DNA of 64,000 nucleotides from Amycolatopsis mediterranei (lineage in GTDB: Bacteria > Actinomycetota > Actinomycetes > Mycobacteriales > Pseudonocardiaceae). A model generated the notes under the pieces. It had not been told where the DNA came from and searched no databases. It saw only the letters and a program-made list of their open reading frames with translations. Below, one piece after another: positions 27,674-35,445 of this stretch (within the stretch, counting starts at the first letter, position 1; each line of letters opens with the position of its first letter). The position numbers and the translations under genes were made by a program. The DNA lies in NCBI RefSeq assembly GCF_026017845.1, contig NZ_CP100416.1:3261962-3325961 (forward strand). Direction: 5' to 3'.

Positions 27674-28174
27674 ATGACCGACGTCGCAGCACAGGTCCGT
27701 TCGAAGACCATCACGTGGCAGGACCCGCTGGAGACGGCCCGGCTCGGTGCCACCATGTCCGGGTTCGACTACCTGACCGCCGTCGCCGAAGGGCGCGTCC
27801 CCGGCCCGCCGATCGCCGCGCACTTCGGGCTGCGCTGGGAGCACATCGGCCACGGCGAGGTCGTTGCGGTCGCCGAGCCGGACGAGTCGCTGTACAACCC
27901 GATCGGGATGGTCCACGGCGGCGTCGCGGCCACGATGCTGGACTCGGTGGTCGGCTGCGCGGTGCACACGACGCTGCCGGCCGGCGTCGGCTACTCGTCG
28001 GTGGAGCTGAAGGTGAGCTACCTGCGCGCCATCCACGCCGGCCGCGGCGAAATCCGCGCGACCGGCCGTGTCGTGAAGGAGGGGTCGCGGATCGCGTTCG
28101 CCGAAGGGGAGATCCGCGACGCCGAGGGCAAGCTGCTGGCCACGGCGTCGGGGACCTGCGTCGTCACGCGCTGA
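27674..28174 (+). CDS. PaaI-family hotdog-fold acyl-CoA thioesterase
   Basis: A 166-residue hotdog-fold protein that probably hydrolyses an aromatic or medium-chain acyl-CoA. The motif YNPIGMVHGGVAATMLDSVVGCAV carries the HGG turn and the Asp-type catalytic region of PaaI proteins. SSVELKVSYLRAIHAGRGEIRATGRV is the following strand set. The ATG has GAGGAG at 27663-27668. It overlaps the convergent SnoaL-like gene by 11 bp. An inverted repeat upstream suggests local repression. Confidence 0.9.
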   Translation: MTDVAAQVRSKTITWQDPLETARLGATMSGFDYLTAVAEGRVPGPPIAAHFGLRWEHIGHGEVVAVAEPDESLYNPIGMVHGGVAATMLDSVVGCAVHTTLPAGVGYSSVELKVSYLRAIHAGRGEIRATGRVVKEGSRIAFAEGEIRDAEGKLLATASGTCVVTR

Positions 28175-28484
28175 GGGGTTGCTTGACGTCCCAGTGCTCG
28201 ACCAGCAGTCCGTCCTCGACGCGCAGGACGTCGACGATGGCCGTGCCCGCCACGTGCAGGTGCACCATGACGAAGTCGTTCTCCGCGGCGACGTGCTTGA
28301 TCTCCGCGGTCGCGCCGGCCAGTGGCGAGTTCTTCACGGCGTCGGTGAACGCCTCCCGGCCGGAGGGCAGGCCGGGGCTGTGGGTGACGAAATCGGGGTG
28401 CAGCGCGGCTTTCGCCGCGTCGAAGTCCTTGTGCACGAACAGGTTCTCGAGGCAGTCGAGGACGATCTTGCGATTCTCGTTCAT
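28164..28484 (-). CDS. SnoaL-like/NTF2-fold small protein
   Basis: A 106-residue protein of the SnoaL/NTF2 superfamily: an N-terminal helix (NENRKIVLDCLENLFVHKDF), HPDFVTHSPGLPSGREAF, and C-terminal strands ending IVDVLRVEDGLLVEHWDVKQPL. The last motif (EHWD) is highly typical of SnoaL-like polyketide-cyclase-type proteins. The true substrate is unknown; many such proteins are isomerases or hydrolases, or simply bind small ligands. Confidence 0.85.
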   Translation of the reverse strand: MNENRKIVLDCLENLFVHKDFDAAKAALHPDFVTHSPGLPSGREAFTDAVKNSPLAGATAEIKHVAAENDFVMVHLHVAGTAIVDVLRVEDGLLVEHWDVKQPLSA

Positions 28485-28534
28485 GCGCCCATGGTCGGCT
28501 TCCGGGGCTTCGCGGTCGATTACGTCGGAGGTAA

Positions 28535-29011
28535 TCAGCGCGGCGGGCGGACGCGGCGGGCGCGGATCGCGTCGTCGCCACCGTAACGGCCGATGACCGC
28601 CGCCAGCAGGTCCCGTGCGTCGTCGACGCGCTCGGCGCCGTACTCCGCGACCAGTTCTTCCTGAAGCTCCCTCCGCAGCACCCGCGTCGCCTCGACGGCG
28701 GCCAGCGCGTGCCCGGTCAGGTGCAGGAGCTTGGTGCGCGCGTCGGCGGGGCCGGGTTCGCGGCGGACCAGCCCCCGGCGTTCGAGGTCCGCGACCGCCT
28801 TCGACGCCGCCTGCTGGGTCACGCCCATCCGCTCGGCGAGCGCGGTGATGGACAGCGGTGCGGCCAGGACGTGCTGGATCACGACGCCGTCGTTGAAGCG
28901 CAGGTCGCCGAAGCCCCGCTCGGCGAGCCGCCGCTGGACCTCGTCGGTCATGGCCCAGCCCGCGAAGAGGGCCGTCAGCGAAAGGTCGAGGGTGCTAAGA
29001 TGCACAACCAT
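28535..29011 (-). CDS. MarR-family transcriptional regulator
   Basis: A 158-residue winged-helix regulator: LSITALAERMGVTQQAASKAV is the HTH (about residues 50-70), followed by RRGLVRREPGPADARTKLLHLT as the wing. The ATG at 29011 lies inside a perfect 16-bp palindrome, CACAACCATGGTTGTG, which also contains the ATG of the divergent flavin-type oxidase gene. There is no ribosome-binding site; TAGATT on this strand (29025-29020) is 8 nt upstream, so the mRNA is probably leaderless. MarR binding at the palindrome would block both genes. Confidence 0.88.
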   Translation of the reverse strand: MVVHLSTLDLSLTALFAGWAMTDEVQRRLAERGFGDLRFNDGVVIQHVLAAPLSITALAERMGVTQQAASKAVADLERRGLVRREPGPADARTKLLHLTGHALAAVEATRVLRRELQEELVAEYGAERVDDARDLLAAVIGRYGGDDAIRARRVRPPR

Positions 29012-29025
29012 GGTTGTGGAATCTA
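28996..29025. promoter_or_regulatory. overlapping divergent leaderless promoters with central MarR-type palindrome
   Basis: The 16-bp perfect palindrome is at 29003-29018. TAAGAT (28996-29001) lies 8 nt before the + strand ATG at 29010; TAGATT on the - strand (29025-29020) lies 8 nt before the - strand ATG at 29011. The two start codons share the central CATG. The arrangement is nearly symmetric. Confidence 0.8.
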
Positions 29026-29471
29026 GCAGAGTACCGGCGGAGCTGGCCGAAGCGTTCGTCCGCGTCGCGCACCGGATCGTCTGGTGCACGCTGGTGACCG
29101 TCGACCGCCGCGGCCGTCCGCGCTCCCGCGTGGTCCACCCGATCTGGGAGCGCACCCCGGACGGCCTCACGGGCCGGCTGTTCACCCGGCCGACGCCGTT
29201 GAAGCTGGCCCACCTGGCGGCGTCGCCCTACGTGTCGTGCTCCTACTGGGATCCGCAGCACGAGGTGGCGGTGGCGGAGTGCCGGGCGGAGTTCGAAGAC
29301 GACGAGGAGACGCGCAAGGAGCTGTGGGACCTGTTCGCGTCGACGCCCGGGCCCCTGGGCTTCGACCCGAAGATCCTCGGCGGCGAAGACCACCGCGACC
29401 CGAAGATCACGGTGCTGCGCTTGACACCCTGGCGGCTATCGGCCGGCGGTGAAGCCTGGCGGGCGGCTTAG
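29010..29471 (+). CDS. pyridoxamine 5'-phosphate oxidase-fold protein
   Basis: A 153-residue split-barrel flavin-binding-type protein: LAEAFVRVAHRIVWCTLVTVD, then RGRPRSRVVHPIWER and GRLFTRPTPLKLAHLAASPYVSCSYW, the typical PNPOx-like strand order. It probably binds FMN, F420 or heme and acts in redox or stress metabolism; the substrate is unknown. It is divergent from the marR gene and starts in the same palindrome, so it is the likely MarR target. It overlaps the convergent ROK gene by 4 bp. Confidence 0.82.
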   Translation: MVVESSRVPAELAEAFVRVAHRIVWCTLVTVDRRGRPRSRVVHPIWERTPDGLTGRLFTRPTPLKLAHLAASPYVSCSYWDPQHEVAVAECRAEFEDDEETRKELWDLFASTPGPLGFDPKILGGEDHRDPKITVLRLTPWRLSAGGEAWRAA

Positions 29472-30667
29472 GCGGCACCCACCCGGCGGTCGAACACCAG
29501 GCCCTCGGCCGCCCGCAGGCCCACGCTGATCGCGCCGGTCAGCACCGCGTCCTCGCCCAGTTCGCCCTGGACCACCTTCGGCACCAGCGGCGTGAACGCG
29601 CGCAGGGCGCGGTCGATCGGCTCCAGCAGCAGGTCAGCCGCCGTGCCCATGCCGCCGCCCAGGACGATCAGCTCCGGGTCGATCACCGCCGCCACCGAGG
29701 CCACCGTGTAGGCCAGCCGGTCGGCCTCCGTCTCCACCGCGCGCCGGGCGAGTTCGTCGCCTTCGCGGGCCAGGCGGAACACCTCGCGGGCCGATTTCGC
29801 CGTGCCCAGGCCGAGTTCGCGGGCGCCTTGGACGACCGACTGCGCCGCCGTCGCCTCTTCGAGGTGGCCGCGCGCGGGCGGGCTGCCGGGCTCGTCGGCC
29901 GCGCGGGTGCGGCCGTACGGGAGGTAGCCGATCTCGCCCGCCGCGCCGGTCGCGCCGCGGAACACCCGGCCGTCGACCATCAGGCCCATGCCGACGCCGG
30001 TGCCGATCGTGATGCAGCCGAACACCGACGCCCCGCGCGCGGCCCCGCTCTCCCACTCGCCGACCGCGGTGAGGTTCGCGTCGTTCTCCACCATCAGGTC
30101 GGGGCCCAGCGCCGCTTCGAGGTCGTCGATCAGCCCCGCGCGGCCCCAGCCCGGCAGGTTCGGCGCGTGCCGGAAGCACCGCTTCTCCGGATCGGCGACG
30201 CCGGGGGAGCCGACCACGCGGACAACGATGTCGCCCGCCGACAGCCCGGCCTCCGCGACCGCCGCGGCCGCGATCTTCCCGACCGCCGTCACCAGCGCCG
30301 CGCCGGACCGCGCGGTGTTGCGCTCGTCGCGGCGCGCCACCAGCGTCCGGCCGAGGTCCGACACCGCGACCCGCAGGTGCTCGCGGCCGATGTCGACCCC
30401 CAGCACGTACCCCGCGGTGGGGTCGGCTTCGTACAGCACGGCCGAGCGCCCGGTGCCGGTGGAGGTCTGCCCGGTCGGCCGGGCCAGCCCGGCCGCCTCC
30501 AGCGCCAGCAGCGCCTGGCTGACCGTCGGCTTCGACAGCCCGGTGTCCTTCGCCACCTGTGGCCGGGTCGCCGGCCCGCCGCGGCGCAGCAGGTCCAGCA
30601 CCGCCCGCTGGTTGATCTTGCGCATCCCGGCGGGGGTACCGACCGTGGGGATTTCTACGCCGGCCAC
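29468..30667 (-). CDS. ROK-family transcriptional regulator
   Basis: A 399-residue NagC/XylR-type repressor: an N-terminal HTH (about 15-75: RKINQRAVLDLLRRGGPATR, then VAKDTGLSKPTVSQALLAL) and a sugar-kinase-like ROK domain with LGVDIGREHLRVAVSDL, ENDANLTAVGEWESGAARG and GCITIGTGVGMGLMVDG. The CxCGxxGC zinc motif usual in ROK proteins is missing: the region reads PPARGHLEEATAAQ. GTG 30667 has GGAGG at about 30677-30681. It probably controls a sugar-uptake or sugar-use operon that is not adjacent. Confidence 0.9.
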   Translation of the reverse strand: MAGVEIPTVGTPAGMRKINQRAVLDLLRRGGPATRPQVAKDTGLSKPTVSQALLALEAAGLARPTGQTSTGTGRSAVLYEADPTAGYVLGVDIGREHLRVAVSDLGRTLVARRDERNTARSGAALVTAVGKIAAAAVAEAGLSAGDIVVRVVGSPGVADPEKRCFRHAPNLPGWGRAGLIDDLEAALGPDLMVENDANLTAVGEWESGAARGASVFGCITIGTGVGMGLMVDGRVFRGATGAAGEIGYLPYGRTRAADEPGSPPARGHLEEATAAQSVVQGARELGLGTAKSAREVFRLAREGDELARRAVETEADRLAYTVASVAAVIDPELIVLGGGMGTAADLLLEPIDRALRAFTPLVPKVVQGELGEDAVLTGAISVGLRAAEGLVFDRRVGAA

Positions 30668-30767
30668 CCGTGCCCGCCTCCTGTCGTCCTCGTGCTGCCT
30701 GCCACGCTAGCCGTCCCGCCCCGGATCCCGCCGGAATAGGCGCACATCCGGGCCGGTTGACCCGACT

Positions 30768-31508
30768 ATGAGCACTCCGGGACGCGGCCGGGTCCGCGTG
30801 GCACAAGGCGCGAAGCGGGTACGGGCGTTCCTCGGCGGGCAGGTCGTCGCGGACACGGTGCACCCCCTCCTGGTGTGGGAAGTTCCGTACTACCCCACGT
30901 ACTACATCCCGCGCGCGGACGTCGTGAGCGGTGTTCTCACCCCCTCCGGCCGGACGTCGCACTCGCCGAGCCGCGGAGAAGCTGTTCTGTCGACGATAAA
31001 GGGTGCCGGAGCCGAGGCGGTGGACGGCGCGCTGGAGTACCCGGATTCGCCGATCGAAGAGCTTCGCGGCCACGTCCGGTTCGAGTTCGGCGCGTTCGAC
31101 TGGTTCGAAGAGGACGAACAGATCTTCACGCACCCGCGCGACCCCGGCGTCCGCGTCGACATCCTGCCGAGCTCCCGGCACGTCCGGATCGAGGTCGACG
31201 GCGTCACCGTCGCCGACACCGTGCGGCCGCACCTGCTGTTCGAGACCGGCCTGCCGACCCGCTACTACCTGCCCCGCGTCGACGTCCGGATGGACCTGCT
31301 GGAGAAGATCGACGTCGTGACGCACTGCCCGTACAAGGGCGCCGCCGAGCACTTCGACGTCACCGGGCACGAGGACCTCGCGTGGAGCTACCCGACCCCG
31401 CTGCCCGAGAGCACCCGCGTCGCCGGGCTGGTCGCGTTCCTCGACGAGAAGGTGGACGTCTACGTCGACGACGTCCGGCAGGAGCGCCCGAAGACCAAGT
31501 TCGCCTGA
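30768..31508 (+). CDS. double DUF427 domain protein
   Basis: A 246-residue protein with two DUF427 copies, at about residues 5-125 and 130-240. Each has the family pattern of a strand with R-V-x-x-x-GxxVADT, a hydrophobic turn ending in Y-Y-x-P-R-x-D-V, and a later HCPYKGxAxHF-type block (THCPYKGAAEHFDVTGHEDL in the second copy). DUF427 is a small all-beta family of unknown function. It is divergent from the ROK gene, 100 bp away. Confidence 0.85.
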   Translation: MSTPGRGRVRVAQGAKRVRAFLGGQVVADTVHPLLVWEVPYYPTYYIPRADVVSGVLTPSGRTSHSPSRGEAVLSTIKGAGAEAVDGALEYPDSPIEELRGHVRFEFGAFDWFEEDEQIFTHPRDPGVRVDILPSSRHVRIEVDGVTVADTVRPHLLFETGLPTRYYLPRVDVRMDLLEKIDVVTHCPYKGAAEHFDVTGHEDLAWSYPTPLPESTRVAGLVAFLDEKVDVYVDDVRQERPKTKFA

Positions 31509-31513
31509 GGCAC

Positions 31514-32794
31514 TCACGCGTCCGGCAGCCAGTTCCCGTGGAAGCCCGCGGGCACCCGCTGCGGGAGGTGGACCGTCGCCACCGGCGGCGCGGCGAGGTC
31601 CCCGGCGTCGAGCACGACGAGGTCGCTGCGGTCCTCCGCCGCCTCGTGGACGTAGCCGAGCAGCCGGCCTTCGCCCTGCTCGGCGGGGACGAACACCGCC
31701 TCGCCGGGCACGCGGCCGGGCGCGAAGACGTGCTCGGTGGCCGTGCTCGTGTGCAGGTCGTAGCGGCGCAGGACGTCGTGGCCGGTGACGTGCCCGAAGC
31801 GCGCGTCGGCCCCGGTGAGCCGGTCGTCGATGCGGGGGAACTCGCCCGGCCGGTCGTCGAGCCGGTCCTCGGTCACCGTGCCGGCCGCGAGGTCGATCGT
31901 CCAGCGCCACAGCGACGCCGGCGGGTCCTCGTGGCCGGCCCACCACTGGTGGTCGTAGCGCATGACGTGCACGACGATCCGGCCGTCCGGGGTGTCGAAC
32001 GCGTTGAGCGTGTGGAAGACGTAACAGGGCTCGATCTCCAGCCGGCGGACGCCGGCTTCGGGCCGGTCGCGGCGCAGCACGCCGAGCCGGGCGCCGTAGC
32101 CGGTGTCCCAGCGGTAGGGCATGCCCCGGCCGACCGACGCCCGGTCGAACACCACCGGCAGGTCGTAGAACACGACGTGCGTCCCGGTGAGAGCGAAGTC
32201 GTGCATCATCGTCAGCCCGGGCACGTCGATCGGCTGCTTGACGACGAGCTTCCCGGCCGCGTCGGCGCGGTAGTAGCCCACGTGCGGTGCGGTGATGCTG
32301 CCGTAGCCGAAGAAGTGCAGCTCCCCGGTCACCGGGCAGATCTTCGGGTGCGCGGTCATCGCGTCGGCCAGTTCGCCGCCGAAGTCGTACACGCCCACGG
32401 TTTCCAGGTCGGTCGTGATCTCGTACGGCAGTGACGACTCGACGAGCGCGAGGGTGCGGCCGGCGTGGTTCACGACGTGCGTGTTCGCGACGCTGCTGCG
32501 CAGGTTCCGCGTGCCGTCTTCGTTGTACAGCTTCAAGTCCGGGTCGGCGAAACTCTCGGTCCGCACCCAGCGGTTGCGGTACCAGGCGGCGCGGCCGCGC
32601 TCGAGGCGGACGCCGTGGACCATGCCGTCGCCGGTGAACCAGTGCTTGCTGTCCTCGCGCGGGTTCGGGCCGTTGCGCAGGTACCAGCCGGTCAGCTCGG
32701 GCGGCAGGGCGCCGGTCACCGGGAGGTCGAACGCGGTCAGCTCGTCGTGGACGGGTGCGTAGGCGCCGGTGAGGTGGAACTCGGAGGTGGTCAT
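31514..32794 (-). CDS. carotenoid cleavage oxygenase family protein
   Basis: A non-heme Fe(II) dioxygenase of 426 residues that cleaves a carotenoid, apocarotenoid or stilbene double bond. The four iron-binding His lie in TAHPKICPVTGELHFFGY, GLTMMHDFALTGTHVV, EPCYVFHTLNAFD and, at the C-terminus, FHGNWLPDA. The family start GWYLRNGPNPRED and GDGMVHGVRLERG are present. It overlaps the stop of the upstream membrane gene by 4 bp (ATGA), so both are in one operon behind a strong promoter at 33.4 kb. No carotenoid synthesis gene is in the window. Confidence 0.93.
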   Translation of the reverse strand: MTTSEFHLTGAYAPVHDELTAFDLPVTGALPPELTGWYLRNGPNPREDSKHWFTGDGMVHGVRLERGRAAWYRNRWVRTESFADPDLKLYNEDGTRNLRSSVANTHVVNHAGRTLALVESSLPYEITTDLETVGVYDFGGELADAMTAHPKICPVTGELHFFGYGSITAPHVGYYRADAAGKLVVKQPIDVPGLTMMHDFALTGTHVVFYDLPVVFDRASVGRGMPYRWDTGYGARLGVLRRDRPEAGVRRLEIEPCYVFHTLNAFDTPDGRIVVHVMRYDHQWWAGHEDPPASLWRWTIDLAAGTVTEDRLDDRPGEFPRIDDRLTGADARFGHVTGHDVLRRYDLHTSTATEHVFAPGRVPGEAVFVPAEQGEGRLLGYVHEAAEDRSDLVVLDAGDLAAPPVATVHLPQRVPAGFHGNWLPDA

Positions 32795-33351
32795 GCGGCT
32801 TCCTGAGCGCGGGCGCGCATGATGCGCGGGTAGCGGATGGTGAAGGCGACGGGGACGGCGAAGCAGAGAACCTTGAGCGCGATCAGCGCGAAGGTGGCGT
32901 GCGGCGCGAAGTTCAGCAGGGCGATGCCCGCGATCCCGCCGACGGTGAAGCTCGCCGCCCAGACCAGCGTGATGAGCACGTTGACCCGCTTGAAGAGCGG
33001 GTTGTCCCAGAGCGCCTCCGGGGTCGACGTGCGGGCGATGCCGAGGGTGAACGGCCGTCCGATGGCGAGCGAGCCCCAGGCGGTGAGCGCCAGCCACGCG
33101 TCGGTGAGTGCGCCGGTGTAGGTCTTCAGCGGCGACCCGGGGAAGCTGAACGCGACCGCGGTGAGCAGGGTGAAGAAGGCGAACCCGCTCCATTCGATGA
33201 TCAGCGTGTCCGCCTTGCGGCCGTCGCGGCGCGCGAGCAGGAGCAGCGCGGCGGAGATCACCAGGCCGGTCAGTCCCGACCAGCGCCAGTCGAACTGCGT
33301 CGCGACCACGGCGAACGCGATCCACGGCAGCAGGCTTTTCAGGTAGTTCAC
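32791..33351 (-). CDS. integral membrane protein coupled to the carotenoid oxygenase
   Basis: A 186-residue hydrophobic protein with about six predicted transmembrane segments (for example LLPWIAFAVVATQF, GLVISAALLLLA, IEWSGFAFFTLLTAVAFSF, ATFALIALKVLCFAVPVAFTI). No family is recognised. GTG 33351 is chosen because GGGGAGGGG lies just upstream on this strand; ATG 33378 would add nine residues. It is translationally coupled to the downstream oxygenase, suggesting transport, anchoring or modification of the same lipid-like substrate. Confidence 0.8.
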   Translation of the reverse strand: MNYLKSLLPWIAFAVVATQFDWRWSGLTGLVISAALLLLARRDGRKADTLIIEWSGFAFFTLLTAVAFSFPGSPLKTYTGALTDAWLALTAWGSLAIGRPFTLGIARTSTPEALWDNPLFKRVNVLITLVWAASFTVGGIAGIALLNFAPHATFALIALKVLCFAVPVAFTIRYPRIMRARAQEAA

Positions 33352-33376
33352 GACGGCCCCTCCCCGACATTCCAAC

Positions 33377-33419
33377 ATTGACAGGTCGAAGTTAGAACGT
33401 GCCGGTTGGACATGTCAAT
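33377..33419. promoter_or_regulatory. promoter of the carotenoid-oxygenase operon with inverted-repeat operator
   Basis: On the - strand TTGACA (33418-33413) and TAACTT (33394-33389) are 18 nt apart, the best -35/-10 pair in the window. ATTGACA (33377-33383) and TGTCAAT (33413-33419) form an inverted repeat bracketing the promoter, and another TGTCA lies at 33427-33431. PadR repressors bind such separated half-sites, so the divergent padR gene probably controls this operon and itself. Confidence 0.7.
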
Positions 33420-33441
33420 AGTGGAATGTCAGAATGGCGGT

Positions 33442-33954
33442 ATGAGCCTTCGACACGCGGTGCTGGGGATGCTGGCCGACGAGCCCGGAAGCGGCTACGA
33501 CCTGCTGAAACGGTTCGAGCGGGCGATGGCCGACGTCTGGCCCGCGACGCAGAGCCAGCTCTACGGCGAGCTCGGCAAGCTGCAGGCCGCGGGGATGATC
33601 CGCGTCCTCGCCGAGGGGCCGCGCGGGCGCAAGGAGTACGAGATCACCGAAGCCGGGCTCGAGGAGCTGCGGCACTGGCTGATCGAGGCCGACCCCGGCG
33701 GCCCGCCCCGCAGTGCCGGCCTGTTGCGGGTGTACTTCCTCGGCTCGGTCGCCCCGGAGCAGGCGCGCGGCTACCTGGCGGCGATGGGGGAGTCGGGGCA
33801 GGAGCGCGAGCGGCGGCTTGAGGAGCTGGAAACCACGATCGACTGGGGCGAGGACAACCAGTCGCTGTACGGCCGGCTCGTCCTGGAGTGGGGCAAGCGC
33901 TTCTCGGTCATGCAGCGCGAGTGGGCGGAGTGGGCGGTGAAGCAGGTCGAGTGA
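33442..33954 (+). CDS. PadR-family transcriptional regulator
   Basis: A 170-residue PadR repressor: MSLRHAVLGMLADEPGSGYDLLKRFE is the hallmark N-terminal winged helix, with QSQLYGELGKLQAAGMIRV as the recognition part, GRKEYEITEAGLEELRHWL as the wing, and a C-terminal dimerisation helix (AAMGESGQERERRLEELETTI). CAGAAT at 33430-33435, 6 nt before the ATG, and the lack of a ribosome-binding site suggest a leaderless message. It is divergent from the carotenoid-oxygenase operon. Confidence 0.9.
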   Translation: MSLRHAVLGMLADEPGSGYDLLKRFERAMADVWPATQSQLYGELGKLQAAGMIRVLAEGPRGRKEYEITEAGLEELRHWLIEADPGGPPRSAGLLRVYFLGSVAPEQARGYLAAMGESGQERERRLEELETTIDWGEDNQSLYGRLVLEWGKRFSVMQREWAEWAVKQVE

Positions 33955-33985
33955 CCGGCGTATAACGGCCTATGCGGCGGGGCAC

Positions 33986-34672
33986 TCAGGCCACGTGACG
34001 GCTGTGGGCCTGGCGCCGGAAGGCCCGCGGCCGCGGCCGTCCCGCTGTCGGAGCGTCCACAGTGGACCCTGGGGTCGCGGCGGTGTCGTCGGCCGTGGCC
34101 GCCGGGAGCGGCGTGCCCCGGTCCCGGTGACCCCGGTGCACCGCGTAGAGCAACGCCGGCCCGAGCACCACGAGCACGTGCGTCGCCACGCGGGACAACG
34201 CCACCTGACCGGCGGCCAGGTCGCCCGCCGACCACACCGCGAGCACGCCGACGAACCCCGTCAGCAGCGGCAGCTGGCCGCCCGCCGTCTTCGGGCGCAG
34301 CGCCGCGGTCAGCGGCCCGATGCCCACCGCCAGGTTCCACGCCCCGCTTTCGTGGCCGAGGTGGCCGCCGTCGTGCGCCGTCCCGAGCAGCTGCGCGAAC
34401 GCCGGCCCGAGCTGGGCGATCGCCACCACGGCCAGCGCGATCCGCAGCCCCCAGCCGTCGCCGGAGGGTGCCGGCGTGCGTTCGAGGATCGCCGCGGTCA
34501 GGTCCGGCACCGGCGGCGCGGGGCGCAGCAGCATCGCGCGCCGCAGCCGTTCCGCGCCGGCGAACCACTCCCGGCACTTCGCACAGGACGCGAGGTGCTC
34601 ATCGGGCGAAGCGGGCTCCGCCTCGCCGTCCAACCGCGCCGACAGGGCTTCACGGCATTCCTCGCACCTCAT
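33986..34672 (-). CDS. membrane zinc-finger anti-sigma factor
   Basis: A 228-residue protein with an N-terminal zf-HC2 anti-sigma domain: MRCEECREALSARLDGEAEP, then HLASCAKC, which fits H-x3-C-x2-C. About four to five hydrophobic segments follow (for example GLRIALAVVAIAQLGPAFAQLL, ALRPKTAGGQLPLLTGFVGVLAVW), then a basic, proline-rich tail. It should hold the divergent SigC-like factor at the membrane and release it on a redox or envelope cue. The ATG at 34672 lies 7 nt after the end of an ECF-type -10, so the mRNA may be leaderless. Divergent rather than co-directional order with its sigma factor is unusual. Confidence 0.85.
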   Translation of the reverse strand: MRCEECREALSARLDGEAEPASPDEHLASCAKCREWFAGAERLRRAMLLRPAPPVPDLTAAILERTPAPSGDGWGLRIALAVVAIAQLGPAFAQLLGTAHDGGHLGHESGAWNLAVGIGPLTAALRPKTAGGQLPLLTGFVGVLAVWSAGDLAAGQVALSRVATHVLVVLGPALLYAVHRGHRDRGTPLPAATADDTAATPGSTVDAPTAGRPRPRAFRRQAHSRHVA

Positions 34673-34679
34673 GGTCGAG

Positions 34680-34721
34680 TAGCCGGACGGCGGCTCGGCG
34701 AAGTTCCCCCCGCGGTATGTT
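34680..34721. promoter_or_regulatory. divergent promoters of the sigma/anti-sigma pair
   Basis: On the - strand GGGAAC (34708-34703) and CGGCTA (34685-34680) are 17 nt apart, an ECF-type promoter resembling those described for SigC-class factors; it reads into the anti-sigma gene. On the + strand TATGTT (34716-34721) is a housekeeping-like -10, 8 nt before the sigma gene ATG. This predicts that the sigma factor activates its own inhibitor. Confidence 0.6.
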
Positions 34722-34729
34722 CCCCGATC

Positions 34730-35281
34730 ATGACCCACCGTGAGGACGACGACCGCGTCACGGCGCTGGCTCTCGCCGCCGGCCGCGGTGACCGGCGCGC
34801 GCTGGAGGCGTGGGTCAGCGCCACCCAGGCTGACATCTGGCGCTTCCTCGCCCACCTCACCGACACCGCCGCGGCCGACGACCTGACGCAGGAGACCTAC
34901 CTTCGCGCCTTCGGCAGCCTTCGCCGCTTCGCGGGCCGCTCGTCTTCGCGGACGTGGCTGCTGTCGATCGCGCGCCGCGTCGTCGTCGACCAGATCCGGG
35001 CCGCCGGCGCGCGGCCCAAGATCGCCGCCACCGACTGGGAAGCCGCCGCCCAGCGCACCCCTGATCCCGCGGCCGGCTTCGAGGAGCTCGTCGAACTGCG
35101 CCTGCTGCTCGACGGCCTGGAACCGGACCGGCGCGAGGTGCTCGTCCTGACCCAGGTGCTCGGGCTGTCCTACGCCGAAGCGGCCGACGTCTGCGGCTGC
35201 CCGATCGGCACCGTCCGCTCCCGCGTCGCCCGCGCCCGCGAGGACCTGATCCAGGCCCGGCGCGCCCGCGGGGCCGGCTGA
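34730..35281 (+). CDS. sigC: ECF RNA polymerase sigma factor, SigC-like
   Basis: A 183-residue ECF sigma factor. Region 2 includes DIWRFLAHLTDTAAADDLTQETYLRAFGSL and SSRTWLLSIARRVVVDQIR; region 4 includes EPDRREVLVLTQVLGLSYAEAADVCGCPIGTVRSRVARARE. These segments are very close to mycobacterial SigC, as is the length. In Mycobacterium tuberculosis SigC has no linked anti-sigma factor, whereas here a divergent zinc-finger protein is present. The ATG at 34730 lacks a ribosome-binding site but follows TATGTT by 8 nt, fitting a leaderless mRNA. Confidence 0.9.
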   Translation: MTHREDDDRVTALALAAGRGDRRALEAWVSATQADIWRFLAHLTDTAAADDLTQETYLRAFGSLRRFAGRSSSRTWLLSIARRVVVDQIRAAGARPKIAATDWEAAAQRTPDPAAGFEELVELRLLLDGLEPDRREVLVLTQVLGLSYAEAADVCGCPIGTVRSRVARAREDLIQARRARGAG

Positions 35282-35445
35282 ACCAGCCCGCTGGACCGTC
35301 CGGCGCTGTGGCGGCGCACACATTCGGCCCCCTGCGCTGTCATCTCGTCACAGAGATGGGCGAACTCGACTACGCCGCGTTGACGACCGGCCAAGGGCTC
35401 CTTAGCGTGGCGCGCACCCCGCCACCACCCAGCAAGGGATCCCCG

